DNA of 64,000 nucleotides. Origin: Microbacteriaceae bacterium PS02066 (lineage in GTDB: Bacteria > Actinomycetota > Actinomycetes > Actinomycetales > Microbacteriaceae). How positions within the stretch are numbered: position 1 is the first letter of the stretch; every line of letters begins with the position of its first letter. Positions 49,499-58,868 of this stretch are shown piece by piece. The position numbers and the translations under genes were made by a program. Location of the stretch: positions 1 to 64,000 of the forward strand of contig JASCPH010000005.1 in assembly GCA_029959545.1 (NCBI GenBank). The letters are read 5' to 3'. The notes under the pieces are model-generated. The model searched no databases, had not been told where the DNA came from, and was given only the letters and a program-made list of their open reading frames with translations.

Positions 49499-52003
49499 TC
49501 AGCTGCCCGGAACCGCTTCGCTGGCGCGCTGCTTGGCAAGAGCCTCGTCTCGGCGTCGACGGATGTGCACCAAGCTCTCCTCGAGGGCGGCTACCTCGCC
49601 GAGCCAGACGTGCCGTCTGGCTTCCTCGAGACGTCCCTCGGCGTTGACCGCCATCTCTTCAAGGCGCGGGCTCTGTCGCGGGTCCACGTCCAGGAAGCGA
49701 CATCTCGCGCACGCGCTTTCGTGCACGCACGGCGTCGCGTACGGCCGGTGACAGTCGCCGAGCGCGACCGTGCGCAGCAGGAAGTGCTGCTCGAAGTCGC
49801 CCCACTCCGCCTCCGTCGCCTGTCGGAACTCGCCCTCGGGTCGCGCGCCCCGACGCCGTTCGATGAAGGCCTGGTGCGCTTGAACGACTTCTTCCGGGAA
49901 GACTGCGGTGTATCCGCGGGTCGTTTCGAGGTTGAGGTGCCCGAGGAGTGAGGCGACGATGTGCATCGGGAGCCCGCTGCCGACGAGGTCGGTGCTGAAC
50001 AGGCGGCGGAAGTCGTGCGGAGTGAAGTGCACAGGCGCGCCAGCGTCTGAGGCGCCCGCGCGAGTCGCGATTTGGTGCAGGATCTTGCGGATGTATGCCA
50101 TCGACAGCACCTCCTGCCTGGCACCGACGAGGCGGGCGAACAGATGGGGCAGGGGGTCGCTGAAGACCTTCTCGGTGGGGTCGTACCGCACGGACAGCGG
50201 AATGGTGCTGCCCTCGCCTCTTGCGCGTCGCTGGACGGCGAGGAGGACCTTCACCAGATCCGGGCTCATCGGGATGAGGCGTTCCGCGTCGGTCTTGGAA
50301 GGGACGATGTGCAGCAACGGAATGATGGTGTTCGTTGTCGGCGCAACGTAGTGGCGCAGCGAGAGCTGGGTCGTCTCCACCAGCTCTTCGATGCGCACGC
50401 CTGTCTCGCTCAGAGTCTCGGTCACGGCCCAGCCCCAGAAGCCGTCCGCTTCGATCCGGCTGACATTCGCACGGCCGCCCTCGAGAGTTGGCGGGACGGC
50501 GCCGGGGCTGACTTTGAGGACGTTGGCCCAGACCATCGCTCGGGGGACGGCAGAGGGGGTGCGCGGCGCCGGGTCGTGGCGTTCGTATGTCACGCCATCG
50601 ACCTCGTAGCGGTCGCCATGCGACGCCGCGTGGGTCGCTTCCAGGAGCCTGCGCCCATGGTCGCGCGCCTCCGCGGCGGCGGCACGGAACGAGGGCAGCA
50701 GCGGGGTCAGCATCCGCGTTCGGGCGTGCATCTTCGCGCGATTCGGACGTTTGGCTTTCGAGAACGACTTGGATGCGCTCTTGGGGATCGGACATGGCGC
50801 CACCCACACCGCCCAACGCTCGGGTTCTTCGTACGACCACTCCGAGATGTCCCGGTAGAGGGCACGAACACCGAAGATCGTCGAATGCATCTCCTGGCGG
50901 GGCTGCCCATCGAGGGTGACGGCGAGACTTTCACGCCACGCGAGGGCGACTTCCTTGCTCAGGTTCAGGTCGGCCTGGTCGGGATTGATTTCGAGAACCC
51001 CGACCCAGAAGAGCCGCACCAGCCGGTAGGCGAGGCTCGATAATGAGCCGTAGTCCATCCCGTCCTTGATCTCGGTGAAGTAGTCCACGAGCAGGTCCCG
51101 CACCGGCGACGCTGGAATGCCATAGCGATCAACCAGTGTGGCGACACTGTGCTGGCGGGAGCGAGTGGACGCCCCCCATGCGGCGCGAAGGGTCGGCTGC
51201 TCACCTGCGAGGGGACCCAGGGCGACAAGCACTTCCCAGGCCAGATGTTCGTGGTGGCTGCGTCGGGAGGTGGGGACGATGTCGGCGTATGCAAGCAGAT
51301 CGTCGCCGCGAAGCTGCTCGAGCCGCTTGCCCGTCCGGATCAGCAGCCGCACGAGGCACATCTCCGTGTTCCTACGGGACCACTCGTTCGCCGCCTGGTA
51401 CGCGGGCAGCGCCCGGATCCGCTGCAGGGCTTCGGGCTCGTTCACGACAAGGGAGAGAGCCCCCGTCTTGATGAACTGCTTCGTCGCGAGCAGCCACGAG
51501 CAGGACGGGCGAATCACCCCGGCGAGCAGCAGCGCCGTCATCGCCGCGGTCAGCACCTCACCGCGTACTCCCACCTGCGGGGCGAGCGTGTCTTTCCACG
51601 TCCTCGGAGCGGAGTCCAGGCCGCTGAGGATCCAGCGCTCCTCCCAGGTGTCGCCGGGGAATCCCGACAGCCACTTCAGCATCGCTCGCGCGCCGCGGCG
51701 ACGCGCTCTGCCGATCTTCGTCGCCATCGACAACCAGTCGCCGACAACACCGTCGACTGCCTCGAGGGTTTCCTCGATGCCGAGACTCTGCATTCCGGCG
51801 CCAGTCGCCCCTTCGCTCCACGCAGGAGCAGAACGTCCCGCGTCGTACGCAGGTCGAGGCATGATCCGCCCCACACTGTTCGTCAGCGGGTCCGGCGGCA
51901 GCGGAGCGCACTGGAGCTCGGCGGCGCGGCGGCGCGTCTGCATGGCTACGGTCCGCGAAGCGCGTCGACCGAGAAGGTCGTCGGTATCGGGATCGTTCCT
52001 CAT
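49499..52003 (-). CDS. Tyrosine recombinase, large (Tn554 TnpB-like)
   Basis: An 834-residue recombinase. The catalytic domain is in the C-terminal third: TGVRIEELVE (Arg), FTPHDFRRLFSTDL (His-x-x-Arg), and LGHLNLETTRGYT (His and nucleophile Tyr). A Cys-rich segment (ATPCVHESACARCRFLD) and a coiled-coil tail follow, as in TnpB-type proteins. The long N-terminal region is of unknown function. It overlaps the smaller recombinase by ATGA, so the two are made together, as TnpA and TnpB of Tn554. Confidence 0.85.
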   Translation of the reverse strand: MRNDPDTDDLLGRRASRTVAMQTRRRAAELQCAPLPPDPLTNSVGRIMPRPAYDAGRSAPAWSEGATGAGMQSLGIEETLEAVDGVVGDWLSMATKIGRARRRGARAMLKWLSGFPGDTWEERWILSGLDSAPRTWKDTLAPQVGVRGEVLTAAMTALLLAGVIRPSCSWLLATKQFIKTGALSLVVNEPEALQRIRALPAYQAANEWSRRNTEMCLVRLLIRTGKRLEQLRGDDLLAYADIVPTSRRSHHEHLAWEVLVALGPLAGEQPTLRAAWGASTRSRQHSVATLVDRYGIPASPVRDLLVDYFTEIKDGMDYGSLSSLAYRLVRLFWVGVLEINPDQADLNLSKEVALAWRESLAVTLDGQPRQEMHSTIFGVRALYRDISEWSYEEPERWAVWVAPCPIPKSASKSFSKAKRPNRAKMHARTRMLTPLLPSFRAAAAEARDHGRRLLEATHAASHGDRYEVDGVTYERHDPAPRTPSAVPRAMVWANVLKVSPGAVPPTLEGGRANVSRIEADGFWGWAVTETLSETGVRIEELVETTQLSLRHYVAPTTNTIIPLLHIVPSKTDAERLIPMSPDLVKVLLAVQRRARGEGSTIPLSVRYDPTEKVFSDPLPHLFARLVGARQEVLSMAYIRKILHQIATRAGASDAGAPVHFTPHDFRRLFSTDLVGSGLPMHIVASLLGHLNLETTRGYTAVFPEEVVQAHQAFIERRRGARPEGEFRQATEAEWGDFEQHFLLRTVALGDCHRPYATPCVHESACARCRFLDVDPRQSPRLEEMAVNAEGRLEEARRHVWLGEVAALEESLVHIRRRRDEALAKQRASEAVPGS

Positions 52004-53238
52004 CTCAGCCCCAGCAACTCACGCACAGCAGCCTCGTCATAGTCCGGCTCGATCGTCGCCTTGGGCACTTTCGGCCTCGCGCAGTGCTCAGCGACTTTCG
52101 CGATGATGTCTTCCATCCGAGGTTGTGTGTAGATGGTCGTCGTGTTGATGTTGGCGTGGCGAAGGATGCTCTGCACGTCCACCAACGTGAATGCGGGGTC
52201 TGCGAGAAACCGCTCGGCCGCGGTGTGGCGCAGGTCATGCAGCGTCCAGTTTGACCCGAGAGCGCGCTGTGCACGTTGGAACATCGCGCGCGCTGCGTGG
52301 TAGGTGAGCGGTTTTCGCGGCGACCCCTGCAGCGTCCACCACACCCGGTCCCCCGGATCACCCGGCTGCGATTCGCGCATGTAAAGAGCCAGCCACACGA
52401 ATGCGTCCGCGCTGGCCGGGATGACCTCCCGAGCTCGACTGTCCTTGCTCGTCACCGTGATGGTGGACCGGCCGAAGTCATAGTCCGAGCCTTGACAGAG
52501 CTCGAGCAGTTCGGTAGCTCGCGCGCCGCTGGACAGCCACAGCGAAAGCAGGGCTCGATCCCGGTTGGAGGTAAGGGCATCGAAGATTCGATCGACCGCG
52601 TCGTCAGGAATAGCTCGCCAGGCAGGCCTCGGCTCCTTCTGGCGATACACCGCCCGCCGGCGAGGCGAGAAGTCGTACATCGGGTTGTGATGAGCATTCG
52701 CTCGGCCGCGACGCCCCTGGTGACTCGCGGGCACTGGGTTCACAAGCGGACCGAGATCGGCGTCGATCGCGAACTCGTAGAACGCCGACAGCACCGTGAG
52801 CTGGTGGTTGATCGTCCGCGGAGCGAACGTGACGTTTGGGCTGCTCTTATGGGTGACCGTATTGATCGTCTGCGGCGCCAGGTCACGCCTCAGCGCCGTC
52901 GCGGTCGGCTGTGCCCGCATGTGCTCCACCAGTGCCCGCACGTCGACCCTCTCGGCACGATGCCAGTCGACGAACCTGTCATGTAGGAAACGGAACCAGC
53001 GAAGCAGATCGTACGCGTAGCTCCGCAGCGTGGTGGGCTGGCAGTTGGACGCCGCCAAGTCGCGCAGGAACAGGCTCGCCGCGCGGTGTTCGTTGTCCGG
53101 GAACACCACCCGAAAGGGCAAGCCGACGTCCGACTCGACAACCCGACCCAGCCTGCTCGTCACTAGGGCACAGTCCCACAGGAACCGCGCCAACTCCAGC
53201 ACGACTTGGTCGCCACGACCGTCAAAGAGTTCAGTCAA
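52000..53238 (-). CDS. Tyrosine recombinase, small (Tn554 TnpA-like)
   Basis: A 412-residue site-specific recombinase with an N-terminal SAM-like core-binding domain and catalytic residues SGARATEL (Arg, about 230), HDLRHT (His334, Arg337), LRHANINTTTIYT (His361, Tyr370). The longest frame starts at a TTG that is the first three bases of the right terminal repeat; a GTG further in may be used instead. In the integrated state any promoter must lie in the host ligase sequence; in a circular form it would be fed from the left end. Confidence 0.85.
   Translation of the reverse strand: MTELFDGRGDQVVLELARFLWDCALVTSRLGRVVESDVGLPFRVVFPDNEHRAASLFLRDLAASNCQPTTLRSYAYDLLRWFRFLHDRFVDWHRAERVDVRALVEHMRAQPTATALRRDLAPQTINTVTHKSSPNVTFAPRTINHQLTVLSAFYEFAIDADLGPLVNPVPASHQGRRGRANAHHNPMYDFSPRRRAVYRQKEPRPAWRAIPDDAVDRIFDALTSNRDRALLSLWLSSGARATELLELCQGSDYDFGRSTITVTSKDSRAREVIPASADAFVWLALYMRESQPGDPGDRVWWTLQGSPRKPLTYHAARAMFQRAQRALGSNWTLHDLRHTAAERFLADPAFTLVDVQSILRHANINTTTIYTQPRMEDIIAKVAEHCARPKVPKATIEPDYDEAAVRELLGLR
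53229..53238 (-). repeat. Right terminal inverted repeat of the element
   Basis: On the minus strand TTGACTGAAC, matching the left end at nine of ten bases. It is followed outward by the 6-bp CGTACC and then the host ligase. Confidence 0.7.
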
Positions 53239-53242
53239 CGTA

Positions 53243-54179
53243 CCGGGTGCTCGCGGCGTGGGACGGGGAGAGCGTGGAGCTGGGATCGCGCGGCGCGAAG
53301 CCGCTCACCCGGTACTTCCCCGAACTGGTCGAGGCGCTGCCGCGGGTGCTGCCGGAGCCGTGCCTCATCGACGGCGAGATCGTCATTCCAACGGGGCCTC
53401 GGGGCGCGCAGCGGCTGGACTGGGAGGCGCTCAGCCAGCGCATCCACCCCGCCGCCTCCCGCGTCACGAAGTTGGCGAACGAGACGCCCGCCCTGCTCAT
53501 CGTCTTCGACCTGCTGGCTCGCGGCGACCGCGATCTGCGCGAGGCATCGTTCGCCGCGCGCCGCGCCGAGCTCGAGGATCTTTTGGCGGGCGTCGAGCCT
53601 CCCGTGCACGTGACCCGGACGACCGAAGATCCCGCGACCGCGCGACGCTGGCTCGCCGAGTTCGAGGGAGCGGGTCTGGACGGCGTCGTCGCCAAGCGCC
53701 TCGACGACGCCTACCAGCCGAACAAGCGCACGATGCTGAAGATCAAGCACGCCCGCACCGCCGACGTCGTCGCGCTCGGCTACCGCGTCCACAAGAGCGG
53801 CGCCGGCGTGGGCTCGCTGCTGGTGGGGCTCTACGACCGCGAGGGACGCCTGCGCAATGTGGGAGGCGTGTCGGCGTTCACGGACGCGCGGCGCCGGGAA
53901 CTCGTCGACGAGCTGGCACCGCTGGTCGAGCGCGATGAGACGGGCGAGGCGATCACAGGCGAGACCGAGCGCTCTCGATTCGCCGCATCCAAGGACGTGT
54001 CGTTCGTGCGGCTGCGCCCGGAGCGGGTGCTCGAGGTGCGCTACGACCAGCTCGAGGGGATGCGGTTCCGTCACACCGTGCAGTTCGAGCGCTGGCGTCC
54101 CGACCGCGAAGCGTCATCCTGCACCTTCTCGCAGCTCGAGCAGGTCTCGGCCTACGACCTCGGTGACGTGCTGGACTGA
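53243..54179 (+). pseudogene. 3' fragment of chromosomal LigC-type DNA ligase
   Basis: The frame resumes at the Arg codon after the catalytic KWDGF and runs to the natural C-terminus: RVLAAWDGE, CLIDGEIVI, GLDGVVAKRLDD, MLKIKHARTADVV, and FRHTVQFERWRPDR. It holds about 311 of the roughly 343 residues of the intact gene but lacks the adenylated lysine, so it cannot ligate alone. Joined to 42126-42221 it gives one uninterrupted ligase. It converges with the LigD polymerase gene. Confidence 0.9.
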
Positions 54180-54183
54180 CGGA

Positions 54184-55206
54184 TCACTCTTCCGAACGCG
54201 CGCGGCTGGGCTGCACGCGCGGCGGCTCCCCGGGCATCTTCGGGAACTCGGGCGGGAAGGGCAGCTCGCCCAGGCCGTCGTCGAGGTCGCGCTGCCACCA
54301 CTCGAGCAGCGTGTCGATGCGTCCGGGGTGACGGGCGATGTGCTCCCACGGGTCACCGATCTCCGCGAGGCGGCGTGGCACGGTGCGCACGGTGAAGGCG
54401 TGAGGATCGACGGTCGGTAGTTCGTCCCATGTGATGGGGGTGGCCACCGTGGCATCGGGCAGCGCCCGCGGGCTGTAGGCGCCCGCCATCGTACGATCGC
54501 GGTTGGTCTGGTTGAAGTCCACGAAGATGCGCTGTCCGCGCTCCTCCTTCCACCAGTTCATCGTCACCCGCTCCGGCTCGCGCCGGGCGAGCTCCCGGCC
54601 CGCGGCGATCGCCGCATGGCGCACGTCGAGGAACTCATGCGTCGGCTCGATCGGACAGAAGAGGTGGATGCCGCGGTTCCCGCTCGTCTTGATCCAGGAG
54701 TCGAGGCCCGCCTCCGCGAGGACGTCGCGCATGAGTGGCGCGACGGCGGCCGCATCCGAGAAGTCCGTGCCCGGTTGCGGGTCGAGGTCGATACGCAGCT
54801 CGACGGGGCGATCGGGGTCGGCGGCGAGCGAGGCCCACGGATGGAAGACGACCGTGTTCATCTGCACGGCCCACACCAGCGCCGCGGGCTCGGTGAGCAC
54901 GACCTGCGGATGACTGCGCCCGCTGTTGTAGGTCACGGTCACCGCATCCACGTAGTCCAGGGTGCCCTTGGGCGGGTTCTTCGAGAAGAACGCCTCGCCG
55001 TCGATGCCGTCACGGAAACGCTCGAGCGACACCGGTCGATGCCCGTTGTGGCGCAGGAACGGCTCGGATACGGCCAGGATGTAGTCGACGAGCTCGCGCT
55101 TCGTGATCCCGACGGCCGGCCACACCTCACGGGACGGACTGGAGACGGAGATCTCCCGGTCGCCATCGGGCCCCGGGACGATCACCGTGGTGCGTTCGCT
55201 CGCCAT
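54184..55206 (-). CDS. LigD-type DNA polymerase/primase domain protein
   Basis: A 340-residue stand-alone polymerase of the LigD/PrimPol (AEP) family, used in end joining or gap filling. LRIDLDPQPG contains the metal-binding D-x-D, and KTSGNRGIHLFCPI the nucleotide-binding SGxRGxH. KPLVSLERFRDG-like VSLERFRDGIDGEAFFSKNPPKG is the N-terminal signature. It sits tail to tail with the split ligase, forming a LigC-polymerase pair as in Mycobacterium LigC/PolD. No Ku gene is in the window. TAGGGT lies six bases before the ATG. Confidence 0.88.
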   Translation of the reverse strand: MASERTTVIVPGPDGDREISVSSPSREVWPAVGITKRELVDYILAVSEPFLRHNGHRPVSLERFRDGIDGEAFFSKNPPKGTLDYVDAVTVTYNSGRSHPQVVLTEPAALVWAVQMNTVVFHPWASLAADPDRPVELRIDLDPQPGTDFSDAAAVAPLMRDVLAEAGLDSWIKTSGNRGIHLFCPIEPTHEFLDVRHAAIAAGRELARREPERVTMNWWKEERGQRIFVDFNQTNRDRTMAGAYSPRALPDATVATPITWDELPTVDPHAFTVRTVPRRLAEIGDPWEHIARHPGRIDTLLEWWQRDLDDGLGELPFPPEFPKMPGEPPRVQPSRARSEE

Positions 55207-55280
55207 GACCCGACCCTAGGGGCGACAGCTCGCGCCCCGCATCCCCTTGCGCGAGGGACCCTTGCCCCTCGATACGGGCG

Positions 55281-56309
55281 TCAGGCGCCGAGGGCGAGCA
55301 CCGGCGCGAGCTGCGCGCGGCTGAGGCGGATCCAGGGGCCGGCGGGATTCACGATGACGCCCGAGATGCCGTCGTCCGAGCGCAGCGCCCGGGCGAGCTG
55401 TTCGGGAGTGACCTTCGCGGGCTGATCCCCTCGGCCCAGAGCGACGAGCTCCAGCGGGTGGGAGAAGAGCTCGAGGATGCGCTCGCCCTCGATCGTGCGG
55501 AGCTCGGCGATGCCGATGCGGTCGCCTTCACCGCGGCGGGCGGCGACCCACACGGGCGCGTAGGTCAGCGCGTCGGCGATGTCGCCGGCCGTCTCCTCGG
55601 TGCGATCGGCGGCGAGCAGCGTCTTGACCGCCAGGTGAGGGTCGAGGTCGGCGAGGGCCTTCTCGATCAGAGGCTTCGGCAGGATGGCGGAGCCGGGGCG
55701 CGACGCGTGGTCGACGGCGATGCCGCCGAAGTCGCCCGCGACGATCTGACGCAGGAGGCTGATGACGGGCTGTGCCAGCGCGGAGGTCGACGCGTCGCCG
55801 TCGGCACGCACCGCATCCTGCAGCGCCCGGCCGCTGGAGTACACGAGCATGTACTTCTGCTCCTGGTACGTGATGACCGAGGTCGGCAGATTGTCGCCCT
55901 TGGCGAGGAGTTCGCGGGCGTCGCCCTGCACGCGGATGTAGACGTGGCCCTGCAGCAGCTGACGTGCGACGTTCATGAGTTCGACCGGCTGCGCATTCTC
56001 GGGGAGCGCCGCGAGGGCGTCGCGCAACAGGACGTTGTCGCGCAGCCCCGGCACGGTCTCGAGGTCTTTCGACGCCTCTGCGGCGGGAGAGGCGAGGTGC
56101 GGCGGCCTGGCGGCGGCCATGGCCGAGACGCCATCCGGCAGAGCCGGGGCGGCGTCCGGCGTGCGGTTCTCACCGAAGGTGCTGACCGAGATCGGCACGT
56201 GGGGGACGTTCTCGGTCGGCGCCTCCGGCGTCGCCTCGGCGGCAGCGGACGCGGCCGCATCCCGTTCGGGTTCTTCGGAGGGCTTGGGTCGGCGCGAGAA
56301 GAGTGCCAT
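55281..56309 (-). CDS. SseB-family protein
   Basis: A 342-residue protein. The first 100 residues are Ala/Pro/Glu-rich and probably disordered. The remainder contains an SseB-like N-domain (LPTSVITYQEQKYMLVYSSGRALQDA) and a C-terminal half that may be the SseB C domain. Its function in Actinobacteria is unknown. TAGGCT lies exactly six bases before the ATG. It lies upstream of the LigD polymerase and downstream of pcrA on the same strand. Confidence 0.65.
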   Translation of the reverse strand: MALFSRRPKPSEEPERDAAASAAAEATPEAPTENVPHVPISVSTFGENRTPDAAPALPDGVSAMAAARPPHLASPAAEASKDLETVPGLRDNVLLRDALAALPENAQPVELMNVARQLLQGHVYIRVQGDARELLAKGDNLPTSVITYQEQKYMLVYSSGRALQDAVRADGDASTSALAQPVISLLRQIVAGDFGGIAVDHASRPGSAILPKPLIEKALADLDPHLAVKTLLAADRTEETAGDIADALTYAPVWVAARRGEGDRIGIAELRTIEGERILELFSHPLELVALGRGDQPAKVTPEQLARALRSDDGISGVIVNPAGPWIRLSRAQLAPVLALGA

Positions 56310-56353
56310 CGGGCCAGCCTAACCGCGCGACGCGGGGCGCGCCGGGGCGTGAC

Positions 56354-58780
56354 TCAGATCTTCTCGATCGGCGCGATCTTGATCAGCAGCTTCTTGGCCC
56401 CGGCGCTGTCGAAGCGCACATGCGCGATGCGCTTGGCACCTTCGCCGGTGACCGCATCGATGCGCCCCTCACCGAAGTCCTCGTGCCGGATGCGGTCGCC
56501 CGCGGCGAGCTCGAGGTCGCTGTTGTCGCGCACCTTCGCGGGGATCTTGTTCGCGAAACGCTCGAGCGAGGTCGACTTCGGCAGCAGCGGCGGGTTGTCG
56601 TCACGACGCGAGCCCCACCCGCCGGGCCGGCGGGCGTTGAGGGCGCGCGACTGTGAGCCGCCGCGCGAGTTGACGTCGCCGGGCGACTGGCGCCAGTCGA
56701 TGAGCTCCGCGGGAATCTCCTGCAGGAAGCGACTCGGCATCGCCACCGTGACCTCGCCGAACTGGGCGCGGGTCATCGCGAGGGTGAGGTGCAGGAGCTT
56801 GCGCGCCCGGGTGACGCCCACGTAGAAGAGGCGGCGCTCTTCGGCGGGGCCGCCGGGCTCGTTGGCCGAGATGCGGTGCGGAATGAGGTCTTCTTCGACG
56901 CCCGTGAGGAACACCGCGTCGAACTCGAGGCCCTTCGCGGTGTGCAGGGTCATGAGCGAAACGGAGCCCGATGCGTCATCGAGGTCGTCCGCGTCGGCGA
57001 CGAGTGCGACCTCGGTGAGGAAGTCGCTGATGGTGCCCTGGGGGTTGTTGCGGGCGAACTCTCGCGCCACGGCGACGAACTCGTCGAGGTTCTCGAGGCG
57101 GGCTTCGTCCTGCGGGTCACGGCTGGCACGCAGCGCGTCCGAGTAGCCGCTCTTGCTCAGCAGCAGCGACAGCGCCTCGGCGACCGCGGTGGGCGGCGCA
57201 TCTTGCCCTTCCGGGAGCAGCAGCGCGGTCGCCTCGGTGAGCACCCTGTCGAGCTGTGTGATCGCCGCCTGGATCTTGGGCCCGACGCCCAGAGCCTCCG
57301 GCGAGGCGAGCGCCTCGCGGAAGGTGATCTGGTTGTCTTCCGCGAAACGGGCGATGGCCGTCTCCGTGACGTCGCCGATGCCGCGACGCGGCTTGTTCAG
57401 GATGCGGCGCACCGCCATCTCGTCGGCGGGGTTGGCCACGGCGATCAGGTAGGCCAGCGCATCCTTGATCTCGGCGCGCTCGTAGAACTTCGTGCCGCCC
57501 ATGATCTTGTAGGGCAGGGCCGAGCGGATGAAGATCTCTTCCAGCGCACGGGACTGCGAGTTCGTGCGGTAGAAGACGGCGATGTCGGAGTACGCCGTGC
57601 CGGCCCGGTGGATCTTCTCGATCTCGTCGGCGACGAATTGCGCCTCGTCGTGCTGCGAGTAGCCGGTGAAGCCGACGATGAGCTCGCCCGCGCCGACATC
57701 TGTCCAGAGCTTCTTGTCCTGCCGGTCGAAGTTGTTGCGGATGACCGCGTTCGCCGCCGAGAGGATGTTCTGCGTCGAGCGATAGTTCTGCTCGAGAAGC
57801 ACGACCTTGGCACCCGGGAAGTCGCGCTCGAACTCGCTGATGTTGCGGATGTCGGCGCCGCGGAACGCGTAGATCGACTGGTCGGAATCGCCGACGACGG
57901 TGAGGGATGCGGCCTCGACCTCGGGCGCCTTGTCGGGCTCGAAGATCATCATGCCGCCCGCGGAATACGACTCCCCCTCGCCCGACACCGGGCGGGTGAG
58001 CTCGCGGATGAGCGAGTACTGGGCGTGGTTGGTGTCCTGGTACTCGTCGACGAGGATGTGGCGGAACCGGCGACGGTAGGTGTCGGCCACCTGCGGGAAG
58101 GCACGGAAGAGGAAGACCGTCTGGGCGATCAGGTCGTCGAAGTCGAAGGCGTTCGCGCGACGCAGCGCCCGCTGGTAGTCACCGAAGACCTCCACGAACA
58201 CCCGCTCCGCGGGGTCGCTCATGTTCGCCTGGCGTGCGTAGCCCTCCGCATCCTGCAGCTCGTTCTTGAGCTTGGAGATGCGGCTCTGAACGGCGGCGGG
58301 CGTGAGACCGAACGCGTCGGCCTCGTGCTCCTTCACGAGTCGCTTGATGAGCGCCCGCGAGTCGCCGGAGTCGTAGATGGTGAACGAGCTCGTGAACCCG
58401 AACTGCTGCGCCTCTCGGCGGAGGATGCGGACGCACGCGGAGTGGAAGGTCGAGATCCACATGCCGCGCGCACTGTCGCCCACGAGCTGCTCGACACGCT
58501 CGCGCATCTCGCCGGCGGCCTTGTTGGTGAAGGTGATGGCGAGGATCTGGCTCGGCCATGCCTCGCGCGAGCGCAACAGCGAGGCGATCCGATGGGTCAG
58601 CACGCGGGTCTTGCCGGACCCGGCGCCGGCGACGATGAGCAGCGCCGGCCCACGGTAGATGACGGCCTCGCGCTGTGGGCCGTTGAGGCCGACGAGGAGG
58701 TCGGCGTCGGGACGTGCGGAATCGCCGGCGGGGCGAGCGCCGTCACCGCCGATGATGAGGGGCGTGGAGGCGTCGGTCAT
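56354..58780 (-). CDS. pcrA: ATP-dependent DNA helicase PcrA/UvrD
   Basis: An 808-residue superfamily 1A helicase (3' to 5') for repair and replication-transcription conflicts. Motifs in order are LNGPQREAV (Q), AGAGSGKT (I), TFTNKAAGEM (Ia), VDEYQDTN (II), VVGDSDQSIYAFRGA (III), LEQNYRST (IV), LMTLHTAKGLEFDAVFL (V) and GVTRARKLL (VI). The C-terminal GDRIRHEDFGEGRIDAV is the PcrA Tudor-like RNA-polymerase contact domain. Length is normal. Confidence 0.95.
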   Translation of the reverse strand: MTDASTPLIIGGDGARPAGDSARPDADLLVGLNGPQREAVIYRGPALLIVAGAGSGKTRVLTHRIASLLRSREAWPSQILAITFTNKAAGEMRERVEQLVGDSARGMWISTFHSACVRILRREAQQFGFTSSFTIYDSGDSRALIKRLVKEHEADAFGLTPAAVQSRISKLKNELQDAEGYARQANMSDPAERVFVEVFGDYQRALRRANAFDFDDLIAQTVFLFRAFPQVADTYRRRFRHILVDEYQDTNHAQYSLIRELTRPVSGEGESYSAGGMMIFEPDKAPEVEAASLTVVGDSDQSIYAFRGADIRNISEFERDFPGAKVVLLEQNYRSTQNILSAANAVIRNNFDRQDKKLWTDVGAGELIVGFTGYSQHDEAQFVADEIEKIHRAGTAYSDIAVFYRTNSQSRALEEIFIRSALPYKIMGGTKFYERAEIKDALAYLIAVANPADEMAVRRILNKPRRGIGDVTETAIARFAEDNQITFREALASPEALGVGPKIQAAITQLDRVLTEATALLLPEGQDAPPTAVAEALSLLLSKSGYSDALRASRDPQDEARLENLDEFVAVAREFARNNPQGTISDFLTEVALVADADDLDDASGSVSLMTLHTAKGLEFDAVFLTGVEEDLIPHRISANEPGGPAEERRLFYVGVTRARKLLHLTLAMTRAQFGEVTVAMPSRFLQEIPAELIDWRQSPGDVNSRGGSQSRALNARRPGGWGSRRDDNPPLLPKSTSLERFANKIPAKVRDNSDLELAAGDRIRHEDFGEGRIDAVTGEGAKRIAHVRFDSAGAKKLLIKIAPIEKI

Positions 58781-58868
58781 GTCCCGTCAAGTCTAGGCGC
58801 GACCGCCGACACCCGCCCGGGTCGGCGGTCGCGCCCATCCCCTGGGGCTCACTCCCAACGCTGATGCC

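Larger units (their letters stand above)
42223..53238. mobile_element. Tyrosine-recombinase element with copper resistance and a replacement ligase (11,016 bp)
   Basis: The host LigC gene is exactly interrupted: left half to 42222, right half from 53243. The element ends are TTCACTGAAC (42223-42232) and the inverse of TTGACTGAAC (53229-53238), nine of ten matching. Each is separated from unambiguous host sequence by six bases, GCTTCC at left and CGTACC at right, like the 6-bp cores of Tn554. It carries two tyrosine recombinases and a full ligase in one minus-strand unit, plus nine copper genes. No target duplication or DDE transposase is seen. Confidence 0.88.

Noticed and set aside
42223-53238. 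Composite transposon or DDE-type insertion as the source of the copper island
   Set aside because: No DDE transposase, IS ends or target duplication at either junction; both recombinases carry the tyrosine-recombinase R-H-R-H-Y residues.
53243-54179. Right half of the host ligase as a working short ligase
   Set aside because: The frame lacks the adenylated lysine of KWDGF, which lies in the left half at 42126-42222; an open frame running in from the element does not restore it.
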